The notes beneath the pieces were generated by a model. The model was not told the DNA's origin. It ran no database searches and was given only the letters and a program-made list of their open reading frames with translations. Source: Bacteroidales bacterium (lineage in GTDB: Bacteria; Bacteroidota; Bacteroidia; Bacteroidales; JAIOZK01). Taken from it: a stretch of 64,000 nt of DNA. The DNA lies in assembly GCA_021738625.1 (NCBI GenBank), contig JAIPBS010000011.1, positions 1 to 64,000 on the forward strand. The letters run 5' to 3'. Each line of letters opens with the position of its first letter. Position 1 is the first letter of the stretch. The translations under genes and the position numbers were made by a program. Below are positions 24,887 through 36,300 of this stretch, piece by piece.

Positions 24887-27800
24887 ATGAAAAAAATTTT
24901 CACATACCTGATCCTGTTATTGACCATTCCTCCTGTTTTGAAATCCCAGGAAAAAGAAGTTGTATTTTTCGACCGGATCACTTCCGAGAACATCAAGATC
25001 GAGAAAGGGCTTTCCCAGAACACCGTCTTTTGCATTATGCAGGACCGGGAAGGATTTATGTGGTTTGGCACCTGGGACGGCCTGAACAAATATGATGGTG
25101 TGCGATTCACCATTTTTAACAGGGAAAGCGGCTTGCCCAATCAAACCATTTATTCGCTGCTTCAGGATTCGACCGGCCTGGTTTGGATCGGGACGGAGAA
25201 TGGGTTGAGTACTTACGACCCCATAAACGGTCATATTCGGAATTATTATCATGACCTGCAAGACAGCAATTCCCTGACCAGCAACCGCATCACACAAATC
25301 TACATAGACCACTACGGGCAGATCTGGATCGCCACCGCACGCGGCCTGAACAAGTACCGTCAGGAAACAGACGATTTCGCACAGTATCTGAATACCGAAC
25401 GCGACAATTTGGCCATTCGGAGCAATTATGGCAATCAGTTGCTGCAGGATGGATTTGACCATTACTGGATTGCGACCCGATATGGCCTGATACGTTATGA
25501 TATTGAGTCCACCGATGTCACCCGCTATTACCATAAACCAGACGATCCGAAGAGCCTGGCGGATAACTTCGTGAATTGCTTGCTGAAAGATCGGGAGGGC
25601 AATTTGTGGGTGGGTACGCGCAATGGCCTGAGCGTCTTGCAACATTCAACCAAAACATTTAGAAATTACATGCATCGCGAAGGAGCGGACTCCGGCCTTT
25701 CGCATAATCATATAAGCGCCCTTTTGCAGGATAGCCAGGGCAACATTTGGATTGGAACACAGGGCGGAGGACTGAATTTGTATGATGCGGAAAGCGATTC
25801 CTTTATCACTTTCAGACGTAGCAATATCAATACCAGCAGCATCAGCAACAACAATATATACAGTTTGCTTGAAGACCAGGCCGGCAATATCTGGGTGGGC
25901 ACCTTTAACGGGGTGAACAAGATTGATAGAAATTCAAGTAATTTCAAGGCATACAGGATTGATCCCGATAATCCGAACAGTTTGAGCAACAATTTTGTCA
26001 GATCGTTTTTTGAAGGTCCCGAAGGTTTGATTTGGATCGGCACGGAGCAAGGTATCAATCTATTCAATGAACAGACAGGTGAATTCTCGGTAATCAAAAA
26101 AAGTGAAAATAAAAACAGCTTCCTGCCCAGCAACGACATTCGTGATATTTTTCTGGATAGCCGCGGTTTTTATTGGATCGGTACACGCGACAGCGGCATT
26201 GTAAAGGTAAATATGCAAACACATGCTTATGAAATCTTCAGGCATGATCCCACGGATAGCATGAACCTTTGTGATAATTTTGTTTTGAAGATCAACGAAG
26301 ATATCGCAGGAAACATCTGGATTGCTACCGAACGCGGACTGAATGTTTACAATTATACCCACGGCTCGCTCAATGCTTATCCCTATGATCCCACCGATCC
26401 TGCCCGAGCGGGCGTGTTAAAGATCTATGATATTCATTCCGATGAAAGCGGAACCCTCTGGTTTGCTTCCAGGAACGGTTTATCAAGGTATTATCCTGAT
26501 AAGGATTCATTTGGAATCATCCGCCTGGAAAATCCGGAAGGGAATCAAAACGTAAGCAATGAACTGTTTGATATTTATGAAGATGATGCGCATAATTTCT
26601 GGCTGAGTACGAGAGGAAGCGGCCTGGTTCATTTTAACAGGAAGACCGGTGTATTCAGCTGGTACGATCAAAAAGACGGCCTGCCCAATAACGTGATTTA
26701 TGGGATGCTGAAAGACGAAGAAGGCGATTACTGGATCAGCACCAATTGGGGTATCTCCCACTTCAATCCTGAAAAAGAAAGCTTTGTGAATTATGACGTC
26801 CGTGACGGATTACAAAGCAACGAATTCAACAGCAACGCATTTATGAAAACCGAAAGCGGAAAGATGTTTTTCGGGGGCATGATGGGTTTCAATTGCTTTT
26901 ATCCCGATGAAATCAAGATCAACCCTTTTGTTCCTCCCGTGGAGATAACAGGGTTTAGCATATTTAATGAAAGCAAACCGCCTTCATGGTTCGAACGCGA
27001 CACCATACATTTGAACCATGATGAAAATTTTTTCACCATCCATTTTGCTGCATTGGATTATACCAATCCTATGAAAAACAAATACAGGTATATCCTGAAG
27101 AATTTTGATAAGAAGTGGCGTAGCACAGATGCTGCGAATCCATCCGCTGAATATACAAAGGTTAATCCCGGGTTATATGAATTTCAGGTGATTGGCTCTA
27201 ACAACGACGGCATTTGGAATAACACGGGAGAGAAGCGGATCATTGTGATCACGGCGCCCTGGTGGCAAAGATGGGTTTTCAGGATACCTCTGATTATTGT
27301 TTTGGTTACCACCGGTTCACTCCTTTTGTGGTCAAGAACAAGGGGACTGAAAAGAAAACATGAGGTGGAGAAAAAAATGCTTGATATAGAGAAACAAATG
27401 TTCGACCTGGAGCAAAAAGCATTGCAGCTTCAGATGAACCCGCATTTCATTTTCAACTCCTTGAATTCCATACAAAGTTTTGTTTTGAATAACGATACCG
27501 ACAAGGCCATCAGCTACCTCGCCAAATTTTCACAACTCATGCGACTGATCTTATCAAATTCACGCGAATCCTATATCCCACTCAAAGATGAGATCACTGC
27601 GCTGTCGTATTACATGGACATTGAAAAACTACGTTTCGACGATAAGTTTGATTACGAGATTATCATGGATCAGCACATCGATGCGGAATTCACGGAGATT
27701 CCTCCCATGATCATCCAGCCTTATCTTGAGAATGCCATCATACATGGCTTGATCAATTCGGAAAAGAAGGGGAAGATCAAGATTGGTTTTAGCCTGGACA

Positions 27801-28045
27801 AAAAGAACATAAGCTGTGTTGTTGAAGACAATGGCATTGGCCGTGAGCGGGCCGTGCAAATCAGAAATGAATCGGGTATCAAGCGAAAATCAAGGGGCAT
27901 GCTGATTACAAAAGAAAGACTTGAAATTCTCAAAAAACAACATAACGAAAAATTCTCCGTGAACATCATCGACCTAAAAAACCCGGATGGAAGTGCAAAG
28001 GGCACACGGGTTGAATTGATCATTCATTACAGGGAGTCTCTTTAA
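24887..28045 (+). CDS. Two-component propeller sensor with LytS-type histidine kinase
   Basis: 1052 residues. Signal peptide (1-20); periplasmic double propeller (about 25-700) of Reg_prop repeats seen as G.mWfGT..GL..yd and L.D..G.iWIGT; Y_Y_Y domain (about 715-785); one membrane helix near 797-817; a coiled linker; His_kinase domain with LQMNPHFIFNSLNSIQSFV (phospho-His about 852) and the ATP-binding parts PYLENAIIHGL and DNGIGR. No receiver or AraC domain is attached, unlike the HTCS hybrids. It should sense an outside ligand and phosphorylate the LytTR regulator encoded 48 bases downstream. The ligand is unknown. Confidence 0.92.
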   Translation: MKKIFTYLILLLTIPPVLKSQEKEVVFFDRITSENIKIEKGLSQNTVFCIMQDREGFMWFGTWDGLNKYDGVRFTIFNRESGLPNQTIYSLLQDSTGLVWIGTENGLSTYDPINGHIRNYYHDLQDSNSLTSNRITQIYIDHYGQIWIATARGLNKYRQETDDFAQYLNTERDNLAIRSNYGNQLLQDGFDHYWIATRYGLIRYDIESTDVTRYYHKPDDPKSLADNFVNCLLKDREGNLWVGTRNGLSVLQHSTKTFRNYMHREGADSGLSHNHISALLQDSQGNIWIGTQGGGLNLYDAESDSFITFRRSNINTSSISNNNIYSLLEDQAGNIWVGTFNGVNKIDRNSSNFKAYRIDPDNPNSLSNNFVRSFFEGPEGLIWIGTEQGINLFNEQTGEFSVIKKSENKNSFLPSNDIRDIFLDSRGFYWIGTRDSGIVKVNMQTHAYEIFRHDPTDSMNLCDNFVLKINEDIAGNIWIATERGLNVYNYTHGSLNAYPYDPTDPARAGVLKIYDIHSDESGTLWFASRNGLSRYYPDKDSFGIIRLENPEGNQNVSNELFDIYEDDAHNFWLSTRGSGLVHFNRKTGVFSWYDQKDGLPNNVIYGMLKDEEGDYWISTNWGISHFNPEKESFVNYDVRDGLQSNEFNSNAFMKTESGKMFFGGMMGFNCFYPDEIKINPFVPPVEITGFSIFNESKPPSWFERDTIHLNHDENFFTIHFAALDYTNPMKNKYRYILKNFDKKWRSTDAANPSAEYTKVNPGLYEFQVIGSNNDGIWNNTGEKRIIVITAPWWQRWVFRIPLIIVLVTTGSLLLWSRTRGLKRKHEVEKKMLDIEKQMFDLEQKALQLQMNPHFIFNSLNSIQSFVLNNDTDKAISYLAKFSQLMRLILSNSRESYIPLKDEITALSYYMDIEKLRFDDKFDYEIIMDQHIDAEFTEIPPMIIQPYLENAIIHGLINSEKKGKIKIGFSLDKKNISCVVEDNGIGRERAVQIRNESGIKRKSRGMLITKERLEILKKQHNEKFSVNIIDLKNPDGSAKGTRVELIIHYRESL

Positions 28046-28092
28046 AAAATTATTCCTAACTTTATCGGGAAATCAAAAAACAAATCGGTAAA

Positions 28093-28842
28093 TTGATCAG
28101 GGCAGCTATCATAGAAGACGAAAAAAAATCCCGTGAAACCCTATCCGGTTTGCTCAAACGTTATTGCAAAAGGGTAGAGATCGTTGCGGAAGCCGATGGC
28201 TTCAAGAGTGGGCTGGAAGCCATTCGGAAGTATGAACCAGAGGTTGTGTTTCTTGATATCCAGATGCCTGACGGAAGTGGTTTCAAATTGCTTGAAGAAC
28301 TGGGCGAGATCAATTTCGAGATCATATTCACCACCGCCTATGATCAGTTTGCCATCAAAGCCATAAAATACAGCGCCCTGGATTATTTGTTGAAGCCTAT
28401 TGTTCCGGAGGAGCTTATTAGCGCCGTTACCAAGGTTGAAAAGAAAAAGGAAAGCGGAAACCTCAACAAAAATGTCAATGTGCTGCTCGACAACCTCAGG
28501 AACAGGGATACCAATTCGGGTAAACTCGCTCTCTCCACGGCGGAAAAGATCCATATTGTTGAGATCAGCAATATCATCCGTTGCGAATCCGACAATTATT
28601 ACACCCGTTTCTTTTTCAATAACGGTCAAAAACTGCTGATTTCAAAAACCCTGAAGGAAAACGAGGAGCTGCTGGCCGATCACAACTTTATCCGGCCCCA
28701 TAAATCTCACCTTATTAATATAAGATATATCGAAAGCTTTAACCGCTACGAGGGTGGCTATATCATCATGACCGACGGCAGCAGGATACCGGTTTCAAGA
28801 CGAAAGAAAGAGAAAATAATTGACATCATTAACCATTTGTAA
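28093..28842 (+). CDS. LytTR-family response regulator
   Basis: 249 residues from a TTG start (28093); no in-frame ATG gives a complete receiver. Receiver domain (1-120) with IIEDE acidic pair, FLDIQMPDGSG (Asp55) and the LLKPI lysine. LytTR DNA-binding domain (about 145-249) with IIRCESDNYYTRFF, RPHKSHLIN and GSRIPVSRRKKE. The partner kinase lies directly upstream, so the two form one system. LytTR regulators bind paired short direct repeats; none was identified near the candidate targets. Confidence 0.92.
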   Translation: MIRAAIIEDEKKSRETLSGLLKRYCKRVEIVAEADGFKSGLEAIRKYEPEVVFLDIQMPDGSGFKLLEELGEINFEIIFTTAYDQFAIKAIKYSALDYLLKPIVPEELISAVTKVEKKKESGNLNKNVNVLLDNLRNRDTNSGKLALSTAEKIHIVEISNIIRCESDNYYTRFFFNNGQKLLISKTLKENEELLADHNFIRPHKSHLINIRYIESFNRYEGGYIIMTDGSRIPVSRRKKEKIIDIINHL

Positions 28843-28888
28843 GCTACAGGTTTAGCTTGACGGCACTGCTGCCGTAAACTGATTTCAT

Positions 28889-28920
28889 TTTGCCGTTAAC
28901 TGATTATCCCTTTATATTTG
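28889..28920 (+). promoter_or_regulatory. Bacteroidetes-type promoter for the membrane protein gene at 28971
   Basis: TTTG at 28889-28892, 20 bases, then TATATTTG at 28913-28920. This matches the Bacteroidetes housekeeping consensus TTTG / TAnnTTTG. Transcription would start near 28926, giving a leader of about 45 bases. Confidence 0.6.
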
Positions 28921-28970
28921 TGCCCGAATTTTCTATTTTTACAAATCGTTAACAATTCAAAAACCTGAAA

Positions 28971-29534
28971 ATGGATGATTTCATATACATATTATTAGGG
29001 GTCGCCTGGATTGGCTACAGCATTTACAGCTCTCAAAAAAAACTGAAGGAAAAGCAGCAAAAGGCAAGACGGTCAGGTGAGCAGTCACATGGCCAGTCCA
29101 CGGAATATTCCGAAGAAAGTAAACCCAAGTCATTCATAGACCGGTTGTTTGAAGAGTTTGAAGAGAAGCCAGAACCTTCTTATGAGGAAATTGGAAACGA
29201 TTTTGACCGGGCAAAGCAGAAAGTTAACCAACCCCAACGGGAAGTGAAAGAAACAAAATATCAACCAGCAACATATTCGGTGGAGGATGCGAGGACGATG
29301 AATGATATGGTTGAAAGCAATTCGGGACTCTCATCCGACTATTTTAAGAACAAATCAGGATCATCTGCCAGAACAAAGGATGAAGAATGGGAAGAGCGTA
29401 AAAAGAAGCATTATCAGACCTCTTTTTATGAAGATGAACAAGACGAAGAAGAGGTTGATTTTGACCTCAGGCAGGCGGTGGTTTTTTCAGAGATTTTGAA
29501 CCGCCCGAAATTCATGGAAGGTAGTGTTACGTAA
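28971..29534 (+). CDS. Small membrane protein with charged cytoplasmic tail
   Basis: 187 residues. One N-terminal membrane helix (about 3-18, IYILLGVAWIGYSIY), then a long polar and acidic tail with EEFEEKPEPSYEE and DEQDEEEVDFDLRQAVVFSEILNRPKF near the end. The short segment FDLRQAVVFSEILNRPKF at the C-terminus is a feature I associate with conserved Bacteroidetes hypothetical proteins. Its own promoter is visible at 28889. No function can be proposed. Confidence 0.7.
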   Translation: MDDFIYILLGVAWIGYSIYSSQKKLKEKQQKARRSGEQSHGQSTEYSEESKPKSFIDRLFEEFEEKPEPSYEEIGNDFDRAKQKVNQPQREVKETKYQPATYSVEDARTMNDMVESNSGLSSDYFKNKSGSSARTKDEEWEERKKKHYQTSFYEDEQDEEEVDFDLRQAVVFSEILNRPKFMEGSVT

Positions 29535-29567
29535 AGGTTAAAAAATGATAAAGCGAATTTTAATTTT

Positions 29568-29600
29568 TTTGGTTATTACATATTTTTATTATTAACTTTA
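29568..29600 (+). promoter_or_regulatory. Probable promoter of the TonB receptor operon
   Basis: TTTG (29568-29571), 21 bases, TAACTTTA (29593-29600): one change from the TAnnTTTG consensus. It stands 48 bases before the receptor start in an AT-rich gap and would serve the three-gene operon that follows. Confidence 0.4.
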
Positions 29601-29648
29601 CCGACTTTTAAAAAGCGCAATGTATAATCTAACATAAAACTTTACAGT

Positions 29649-32600
29649 ATGTTAAGAAATTTACTATTATCCTTATGCATCTTACTAACATCTAATCTGT
29701 TAGTATTTTCACAATCAGGTACGATCTCAGGTACGATCACAGACGCGAGCACAGGTGAGGCCTTGCCTTTTGCCAACATTGTTGCTGAACTGGGAGGAAC
29801 GCAGATAGGTGGAGCTTCCTCGGATATTGACGGAAGATTCACGATCAAGCCCATACAGCCCGGAACCTACAATGTTGTAGCTACCTATGCCGGGTATCAA
29901 AAGGCTATTTACGAAAGCGTGGTGGTTAAGGCTGATAAGATCACCGAACTTGATATCGAGCTGAATTCAACCGCAGTTGCCTTGAAGGAGGTAGAGATCA
30001 AGACCTATAAGGTTCCCGTTTTTGACAAGGACCAAACTGTGCAGGAAACCACTGTAACTTCCGAAGAAATTGAAAAAATGCCCAACAGGAATGCCAATGC
30101 CGTAGCCACAACGGTGGGTGGTGTATTCTCCAGGGACGGTGAACGAGGCAGTGTGCGTGGTGCACGCCCGGAGGGAACCGTTATGTATATTGACGGAATC
30201 AGGGTTACAGGTTCTTCTTCTTTGCCACCCTCAGCTATTGAGCAGGTGTCGGTGGTGCTTGGCGGTATCCCTGCCAAATACGGAGACGCCTCCAGTGTGA
30301 TCAACGTGACCACCAAAGGCCCTTCACGCCAGTTTGGCGCAGGCTTTGAGCTTGAATCCTCCCAATTCCTGGATGCATTTGGATACAACAGGTTGGGTTT
30401 TAATGTTAACGGACCATTGTTTACCAAGAAGAATGAGCGCGGTGAAGTGGTGAGTTCGTTGCTTGGTTTTTTTATTGCCGGTGACGCTACCTACAGGGAA
30501 GATGGCAATCCATCAGCAATTGGAATTTACAAAGCAACGCCCGGAACCCAGCAATACATTGAAGAAAATCCACTGAGGCCCTCCGGCCTTTCAGGAGGTG
30601 GTACTTTCCTGAATGCCGAGTTCCTGCGCCAGGATGATTTTGAGCATGTGAAGACCACACAAAACACTTCACGATACAATGTTAACCTTTCCGGTAAAAT
30701 TGATGTTCGGACAACCGAAACGACTACACTTACTTTCGGTGGGCAGTTTAACTATAGCGACAACAACGGATACAGCTATCGAGGATCGCTTTTTAACTAT
30801 GATAAAAATACCCATATCACCAACCAGACCTGGCGTGTATTCGGACGGTTCACTCAAAGGTTCAAAACCGATGAAGAAAAGGATCCGCTGATCAGCAATG
30901 TTTATTACTCCATTCAGGCGGACTATTCTCAGTTCCATAGCGTTTTTGAAGATCCCGATCACAAAGACAATATTTTCCATTACGGTTACCTGGGCGACTT
31001 TACCGTTCATAAAACGCCCACCTATGAACTGGGTGCAGATACCATTAACGGACAGGCATACCAGAATGTTTGGTTGCTGAACAGCTGGGATTTCGATACC
31101 CTGGTTACCTTCGAACCGGGCCGGTATAATCCACTGGTTGCCGAATGGACCTCTACCTATTATGATCTGTTTGCCGGCCGTCCCGAAGGCAACTACATGA
31201 ACTTTGACCAGATCCAGCTTGGCGGCGGCTTGATCAACGGACAGGGCCCCGATGCGATTTACGGCCTGTATCAAAGCCCGGGTCAAATCCAGAGCGGATA
31301 CGGCGTTACAGACAACTCCCAAATCGGGATCAACGGTTCCTTTGCTGCCGACATTGGAAATCACGAATTCCAGTTCGGTTTGCAATACGAACAAAGAATT
31401 CAAAGGAATTACGCTTATGCGGCCACACCGCTGTGGACCCTTATGAACGGTTTGACAAACTTCCATATTCGTGAGATCGACCGCAACAATCCCGAGCTGG
31501 TTTATGTGGACGGCGTATTTCAGGATACCATTCGATACCCCAGAAAGTATGATGCCAATTCCCAAAGATATTTTGATATCAACCTCAGGAAAAAACTCGG
31601 TTTGCCCGTTGACGGACTGGATTACATTGTGATCAACTCATACGACGTAGCCAATAACTCAATCACTTATTATGACGCCAATGGCAAAATGCAAGAAATT
31701 TTCCTGGAAGAGGATATTTTCTCCATTGATATGTTCAGCCCAGATGAGTTGCTCAACAATGGTAACTACCGGGTTGCATACCAGGGATTCGATTATACAG
31801 GCAAAAAGCTGACCTCCAAACCCAGCTTTAGCGATTTCTTTAATGAACAAAATGAAGACGGGATTTATACCCGCCCCATAGGCGCTTTTGAGCCCATTTA
31901 TATGGCCGGTTATATTCAGGATAAATTTGCATTTGAAGATCTGATCTTTAATGTTGGCGTGCGGGTTGACCGTTATGACGCCAACCAGCCCATATTAAAA
32001 GATCCTTATTTGCTTTATCCGGCACGAACCGTAAACGAAGTCTCCGAGATTGACGGTGTTCCGGTGAACCACCCGGGAAACATGGGCGATAATTATATAG
32101 TATATGTTGATAATCTGAACAATCCCTCACAGATTGTTGGTTATCGCGATGGAGATAACTGGTTCAATGCCGATGGCTTCGAAATTCAGGATATAACTGC
32201 CCTCTCCGGAAGTACGGGTATCAATCCTTATCTGGTGAACCCCAATCAGGATCGTATAAATGCCGAATCTTTCAAAGATTATGAGCCGCAGATCAGTGTT
32301 ATGCCGAGAATCTCCTTCTCATTCCCTATATCCGATCAGGCCAACTTCTTTGCTCACTATGATGTATTGACCCAGCGACCGACTTCGAATGTGATCGTAA
32401 GTCCTGCTGATTATTGGTTCTTTAACAACATTGGTGGAGTGATCAACAACCCCAATCTGAAACCAACAAAAACCATTGATTATGAAATTGGCTTCAAACA
32501 ATTGCTAACACAAAGCTCAGCGATTTCGATCACATCCTTCTACAGGGAAATGCGCGACATGATACAGATATTCAGATATTACGGAGCATACCCAAGAGAT

Positions 32601-33335
32601 TATACATCATACAGCAACCTCGACTTCGGCACGGTTAAAGGACTTACGGTTACTTATGACCTGAGAAGGACCAAGGGCGCCCGGGTCCGTGCTGCATATA
32701 CCCTGCAATTCGCCGATGCCACCGGTTCTTCACCGACAACGGCAGCGGCACTGGTGGCAGCGGGACTTCCTAATCTGAGAACCACTGTTCCGATGCCCTG
32801 GGACAGAAGGCATCAGATCAACCTGTTGCTGGATTATAGGTTTGCTGAAGCACATGGCAATGTGACTACGCCTTTTGCCAAGAAAGTATTAAATAACTCC
32901 GGATTCAGTCTTACCTTTAACGGCGGTTCCGGAACTCCCTATACAGCTTCGCGAAATATCCGTTCTCCCATTAGTGGCGGAAACAATTTGCTGAAGGGTA
33001 CCTATTTCGGATCCCGTCTGCCCTGGCAGTTCAGGATGGACGCCCGTATCGACAAAGAATTCTTCTTCGGCAGTGAAAATAATGGTCGCAGATCATACCT
33101 GAACGTCTATCTGCAGGTGCTGAATGTGCTTGATACCAAGAATGTGATCAATGTATATCCGTTTACCGGAAACGCCGATGATGACGGATACCTTGCCGCT
33201 GCCGAATGGCAATCGGAAATTGAGGAACAGCTCGATCCGCAGTCATTCCGCGATTACTACAGCATGTTTGTGAATAATCCGGGAAATTATAGCTCACCGA
33301 GAATGATCCGCCTGGGCCTTATTTTCAATTTTTAA
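29649..33335 (+). CDS. TonB-dependent receptor with carboxypeptidase-like regulatory domain
   Basis: 1228 residues. Signal peptide (1-21); CarboxypepD_reg-like domain (about 24-110: GTISGTITDASTGEALPFAN, GRFTIKPIQPGTYNVVATYAGY); plug domain (about 120-230: GVFSRDGERGSVRGARPEGTV... with YIDGIRV and IEQVSVVLGGIPAKYGDASS); 22-strand barrel to the end (final IRLGLIFNF). The plug lacks the SusC signature and no SusD follows, so this is not a usual glycan-uptake pair. Instead it precedes a giant secreted protein and a PorV/PorQ-like barrel. Such receptors import, or in some T9SS contexts assist surface assembly. Confidence 0.9.
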   Translation: MLRNLLLSLCILLTSNLLVFSQSGTISGTITDASTGEALPFANIVAELGGTQIGGASSDIDGRFTIKPIQPGTYNVVATYAGYQKAIYESVVVKADKITELDIELNSTAVALKEVEIKTYKVPVFDKDQTVQETTVTSEEIEKMPNRNANAVATTVGGVFSRDGERGSVRGARPEGTVMYIDGIRVTGSSSLPPSAIEQVSVVLGGIPAKYGDASSVINVTTKGPSRQFGAGFELESSQFLDAFGYNRLGFNVNGPLFTKKNERGEVVSSLLGFFIAGDATYREDGNPSAIGIYKATPGTQQYIEENPLRPSGLSGGGTFLNAEFLRQDDFEHVKTTQNTSRYNVNLSGKIDVRTTETTTLTFGGQFNYSDNNGYSYRGSLFNYDKNTHITNQTWRVFGRFTQRFKTDEEKDPLISNVYYSIQADYSQFHSVFEDPDHKDNIFHYGYLGDFTVHKTPTYELGADTINGQAYQNVWLLNSWDFDTLVTFEPGRYNPLVAEWTSTYYDLFAGRPEGNYMNFDQIQLGGGLINGQGPDAIYGLYQSPGQIQSGYGVTDNSQIGINGSFAADIGNHEFQFGLQYEQRIQRNYAYAATPLWTLMNGLTNFHIREIDRNNPELVYVDGVFQDTIRYPRKYDANSQRYFDINLRKKLGLPVDGLDYIVINSYDVANNSITYYDANGKMQEIFLEEDIFSIDMFSPDELLNNGNYRVAYQGFDYTGKKLTSKPSFSDFFNEQNEDGIYTRPIGAFEPIYMAGYIQDKFAFEDLIFNVGVRVDRYDANQPILKDPYLLYPARTVNEVSEIDGVPVNHPGNMGDNYIVYVDNLNNPSQIVGYRDGDNWFNADGFEIQDITALSGSTGINPYLVNPNQDRINAESFKDYEPQISVMPRISFSFPISDQANFFAHYDVLTQRPTSNVIVSPADYWFFNNIGGVINNPNLKPTKTIDYEIGFKQLLTQSSAISITSFYREMRDMIQIFRYYGAYPRDYTSYSNLDFGTVKGLTVTYDLRRTKGARVRAAYTLQFADATGSSPTTAAALVAAGLPNLRTTVPMPWDRRHQINLLLDYRFAEAHGNVTTPFAKKVLNNSGFSLTFNGGSGTPYTASRNIRSPISGGNNLLKGTYFGSRLPWQFRMDARIDKEFFFGSENNGRRSYLNVYLQVLNVLDTKNVINVYPFTGNADDDGYLAAAEWQSEIEEQLDPQSFRDYYSMFVNNPGNYSSPRMIRLGLIFNF

Positions 33336-33353
33336 TTCAAAAAAGAGTAACAA

Positions 33354-36300
33354 ATGATGATCAAAAATATCTCAGTGATGAAAAGAATTACACATAAACT
33401 CATCTTATTAATACTCGGGCTTCTTCTGATTAATCCTGTTTTTTCGGAGAGATTTGTTGGAGCTAAAAAACAAGTCAATAAGTATAAAAATACCACAGCC
33501 GGTTGTTCACCTGCTTCCAGTTTCAGGTTTTTGGACATCAATAATGTTCGGGCCAGGATCAATACCGGTGGTGATATGTGGTGGGATTTACCCGGCGGTG
33601 TGGGATCACAATATTTTGTCCCGAAGGAAGGGACTGCTACATCCCTTTTCTCCGGCTCACTCTGGATCGGTGGTCTGGATATTAACGACCAGCTGAAGCT
33701 TGCCGCTGTCCGATATCGCCAGATCGGTAATGATTACTGGACAGGTCCGCTTACAGTGGATGGCACGGCTGCAGTGGATGAGGCTACCTGCGCCAAATAC
33801 GATCAGCATTTTCTTATGAACAGGGAAATGGTTGACGAATACCTGGCCTGGTGGAGCAGCGATAATCCTGCAGAGGAATTCCCCGATTATGTGATACCGG
33901 ATGAAATTCTCGACTGGCCGGCGCATGGTAATGAAGCTTTAAATCAGAGTTTTTACCTTGCCCCGTTTAAGGATAATGACGGTGATGCCATTTATGATCC
34001 CTATAACGGTGATTATCCTTATTACGATATCGATAACTCACTGTGTCCGCTCAATCGCCAGCTCAACCCCGAAGACCCTCCGGCAAGAACCTATGAGGAA
34101 ATTTACACCGATTACGATGTAAAACTGTTCGGAAGTATACTTTCCGACCAGGTTATCAAAGGTGACCAGACCCTCTGGTGGGTGTTCAACGACAAAGGCA
34201 ACTTCCACTCAGAAACAGAGGGTGCTGCCATTGGTCTTGAAATCAGGGCGCAGGCTTTTGCATTTTCTACCAATGATGAGATCAATAATATGACCTTTTA
34301 CAGTTATGAGATCATCAACCGTTCTACTTTTGAACTTACCAACACCTTCTTTAGCCCATGGGTTGATACCGACCTTGGATATGCATGGGATGATTATGTA
34401 GGTTGTGATGTGGATCGTGGTTTGGGCTATTGCTACAATGGTACTGCTGTTGATGGCAACAGCGAACCGGAAGCCTATGGCGACCAACCTCCGGCAGTGG
34501 GCGTTGACTTTTTCCAGGGGCCCTATATCGATGCTGATGGCGTCGACAACCCGAAATTTACAGGAGATTGCTCCATCATCAACTCACCAAATGAGAACGA
34601 CCAGATGGCCATTAACGGCATCAACTTCGGTAACAATATCATTGACGACGAACGTTATGGTATGCGCCGGTTTGTATATCATAATAATTCTGGCGGACCA
34701 CAAGGCGACCCCAGGTATGCTCCCGAATATTACAATTACCTGAGGGGATTCTGGAAAGATAATACACGCATGCTTTATGGTGGTAACGCTCATACCAACT
34801 CCGGCGCACTGGGCCCGGAATGTGACTTCATGTTCCCCGGCGATTCAGACCCCTGTAACTGGGGAACCGATGGTGTGCAGCCCAATGGCGGATATAACCA
34901 AAACGGCAACTACTGGACGGAAGAAAATGTCGGGAACAACCCGAGCGACCGTAGGTTTATGCAGTCTGCCGGTCCATTTACATTGAAATCCGGTGCGGTT
35001 AACTATATCACAGTCGGTATTCCCTGGGCAAGGGCAACAACTGGCGGCCCGTGGGCGTCCGTTGAATTGCTCAGAAGTGTGGATGACAAATGTCAGAAAC
35101 TCTTTGAGAACTGCTTTAAAGTGCTGGATGGCCCCGATGCTCCCGATATGACTATTATTGAAAGAGACAGGGAATTGATCGTTCTGCTTTCCAACAGCAA
35201 AACATCAAATAACTTCAAGGAAGAGTATAACGAATATGACAACAGGATCCCGCAGCCTATCGATCCCGATTTGCCCAGAAATGACTCCACCTACAAATTT
35301 GAAGGATATCAGATTTACCAATTGAAAGATCCAACCGTTTCGGTTGAAAGCCTGCACGATCCTGATAAAGCCAGGCTTGTGGCCCAGTTTGATAAGAAGA
35401 ATGGCGTCACTACCCTAATTAACTATTACAAAAACCAGACTTACGGTATTCTTGAGCCTGTGGTTGAAGCAGAAGGCGGTGACAATGGTATTTCTCATTC
35501 ATTCAAATTGACTGAAGATGCTTTTGCAAGCGGGGACAACCAATTGGTTAACTACAAACAGTATTATTATTTAGGCATTGCATACGCATACAATGAGTTT
35601 AAACCTTACAACCCGCAATCACCTACCGGTCTTGACGGACAAAAAGAACCTTATCTGGCAGGCAGGAAGAATATCAAAACATACACAGGCATTCCGCATA
35701 AGGCACTCAACGGTACGGTTACTCAAAGTGATTATGGTGATCAACCCAAAACAATACGTTTGGAAGGTCAGGGCAATGGTGGAATGAACCTCGAGTTGAC
35801 CGAAGAAACAGTTCAGGAAATTCTTTCAAAAAAACCTGCGGGTTCAATAAACGATCAGGGTGACCCAATTGAGTTTGGCGATCCGGAATACCCTATAGCC
35901 TATGAACCCGTCTATAAGATCGGACATGGTCCGGTTAACATTAAAGTGGTTGATCCCCTCAATGTTGAAGAAGGTGATTATATTTTGAAATTCACTGATA
36001 TTGTCCATCCTGAAGGTGATTCTATACGAATTAACACGGCAAGATGGCAGCTGATCGATCAGCAGACCGGTGAAATATACAACTCGGATACAACCATAAA
36101 ATTGAAATATGAACAATTACTGCTTGATCTCGGACTATCTGTGAGCGTCTACCAGGTGCTGCCTCCGGGAGATACCTTTGCCGTTAATAATGGCTTTTTG
36201 GATGCACAGGTAAAATATGCAGATAGCTCGCGTCAGTGGCTTAGCGGCATACCGGATAATGATGTGCCTACCAGTCCGCAAAACTGGATCAGATCGGGTA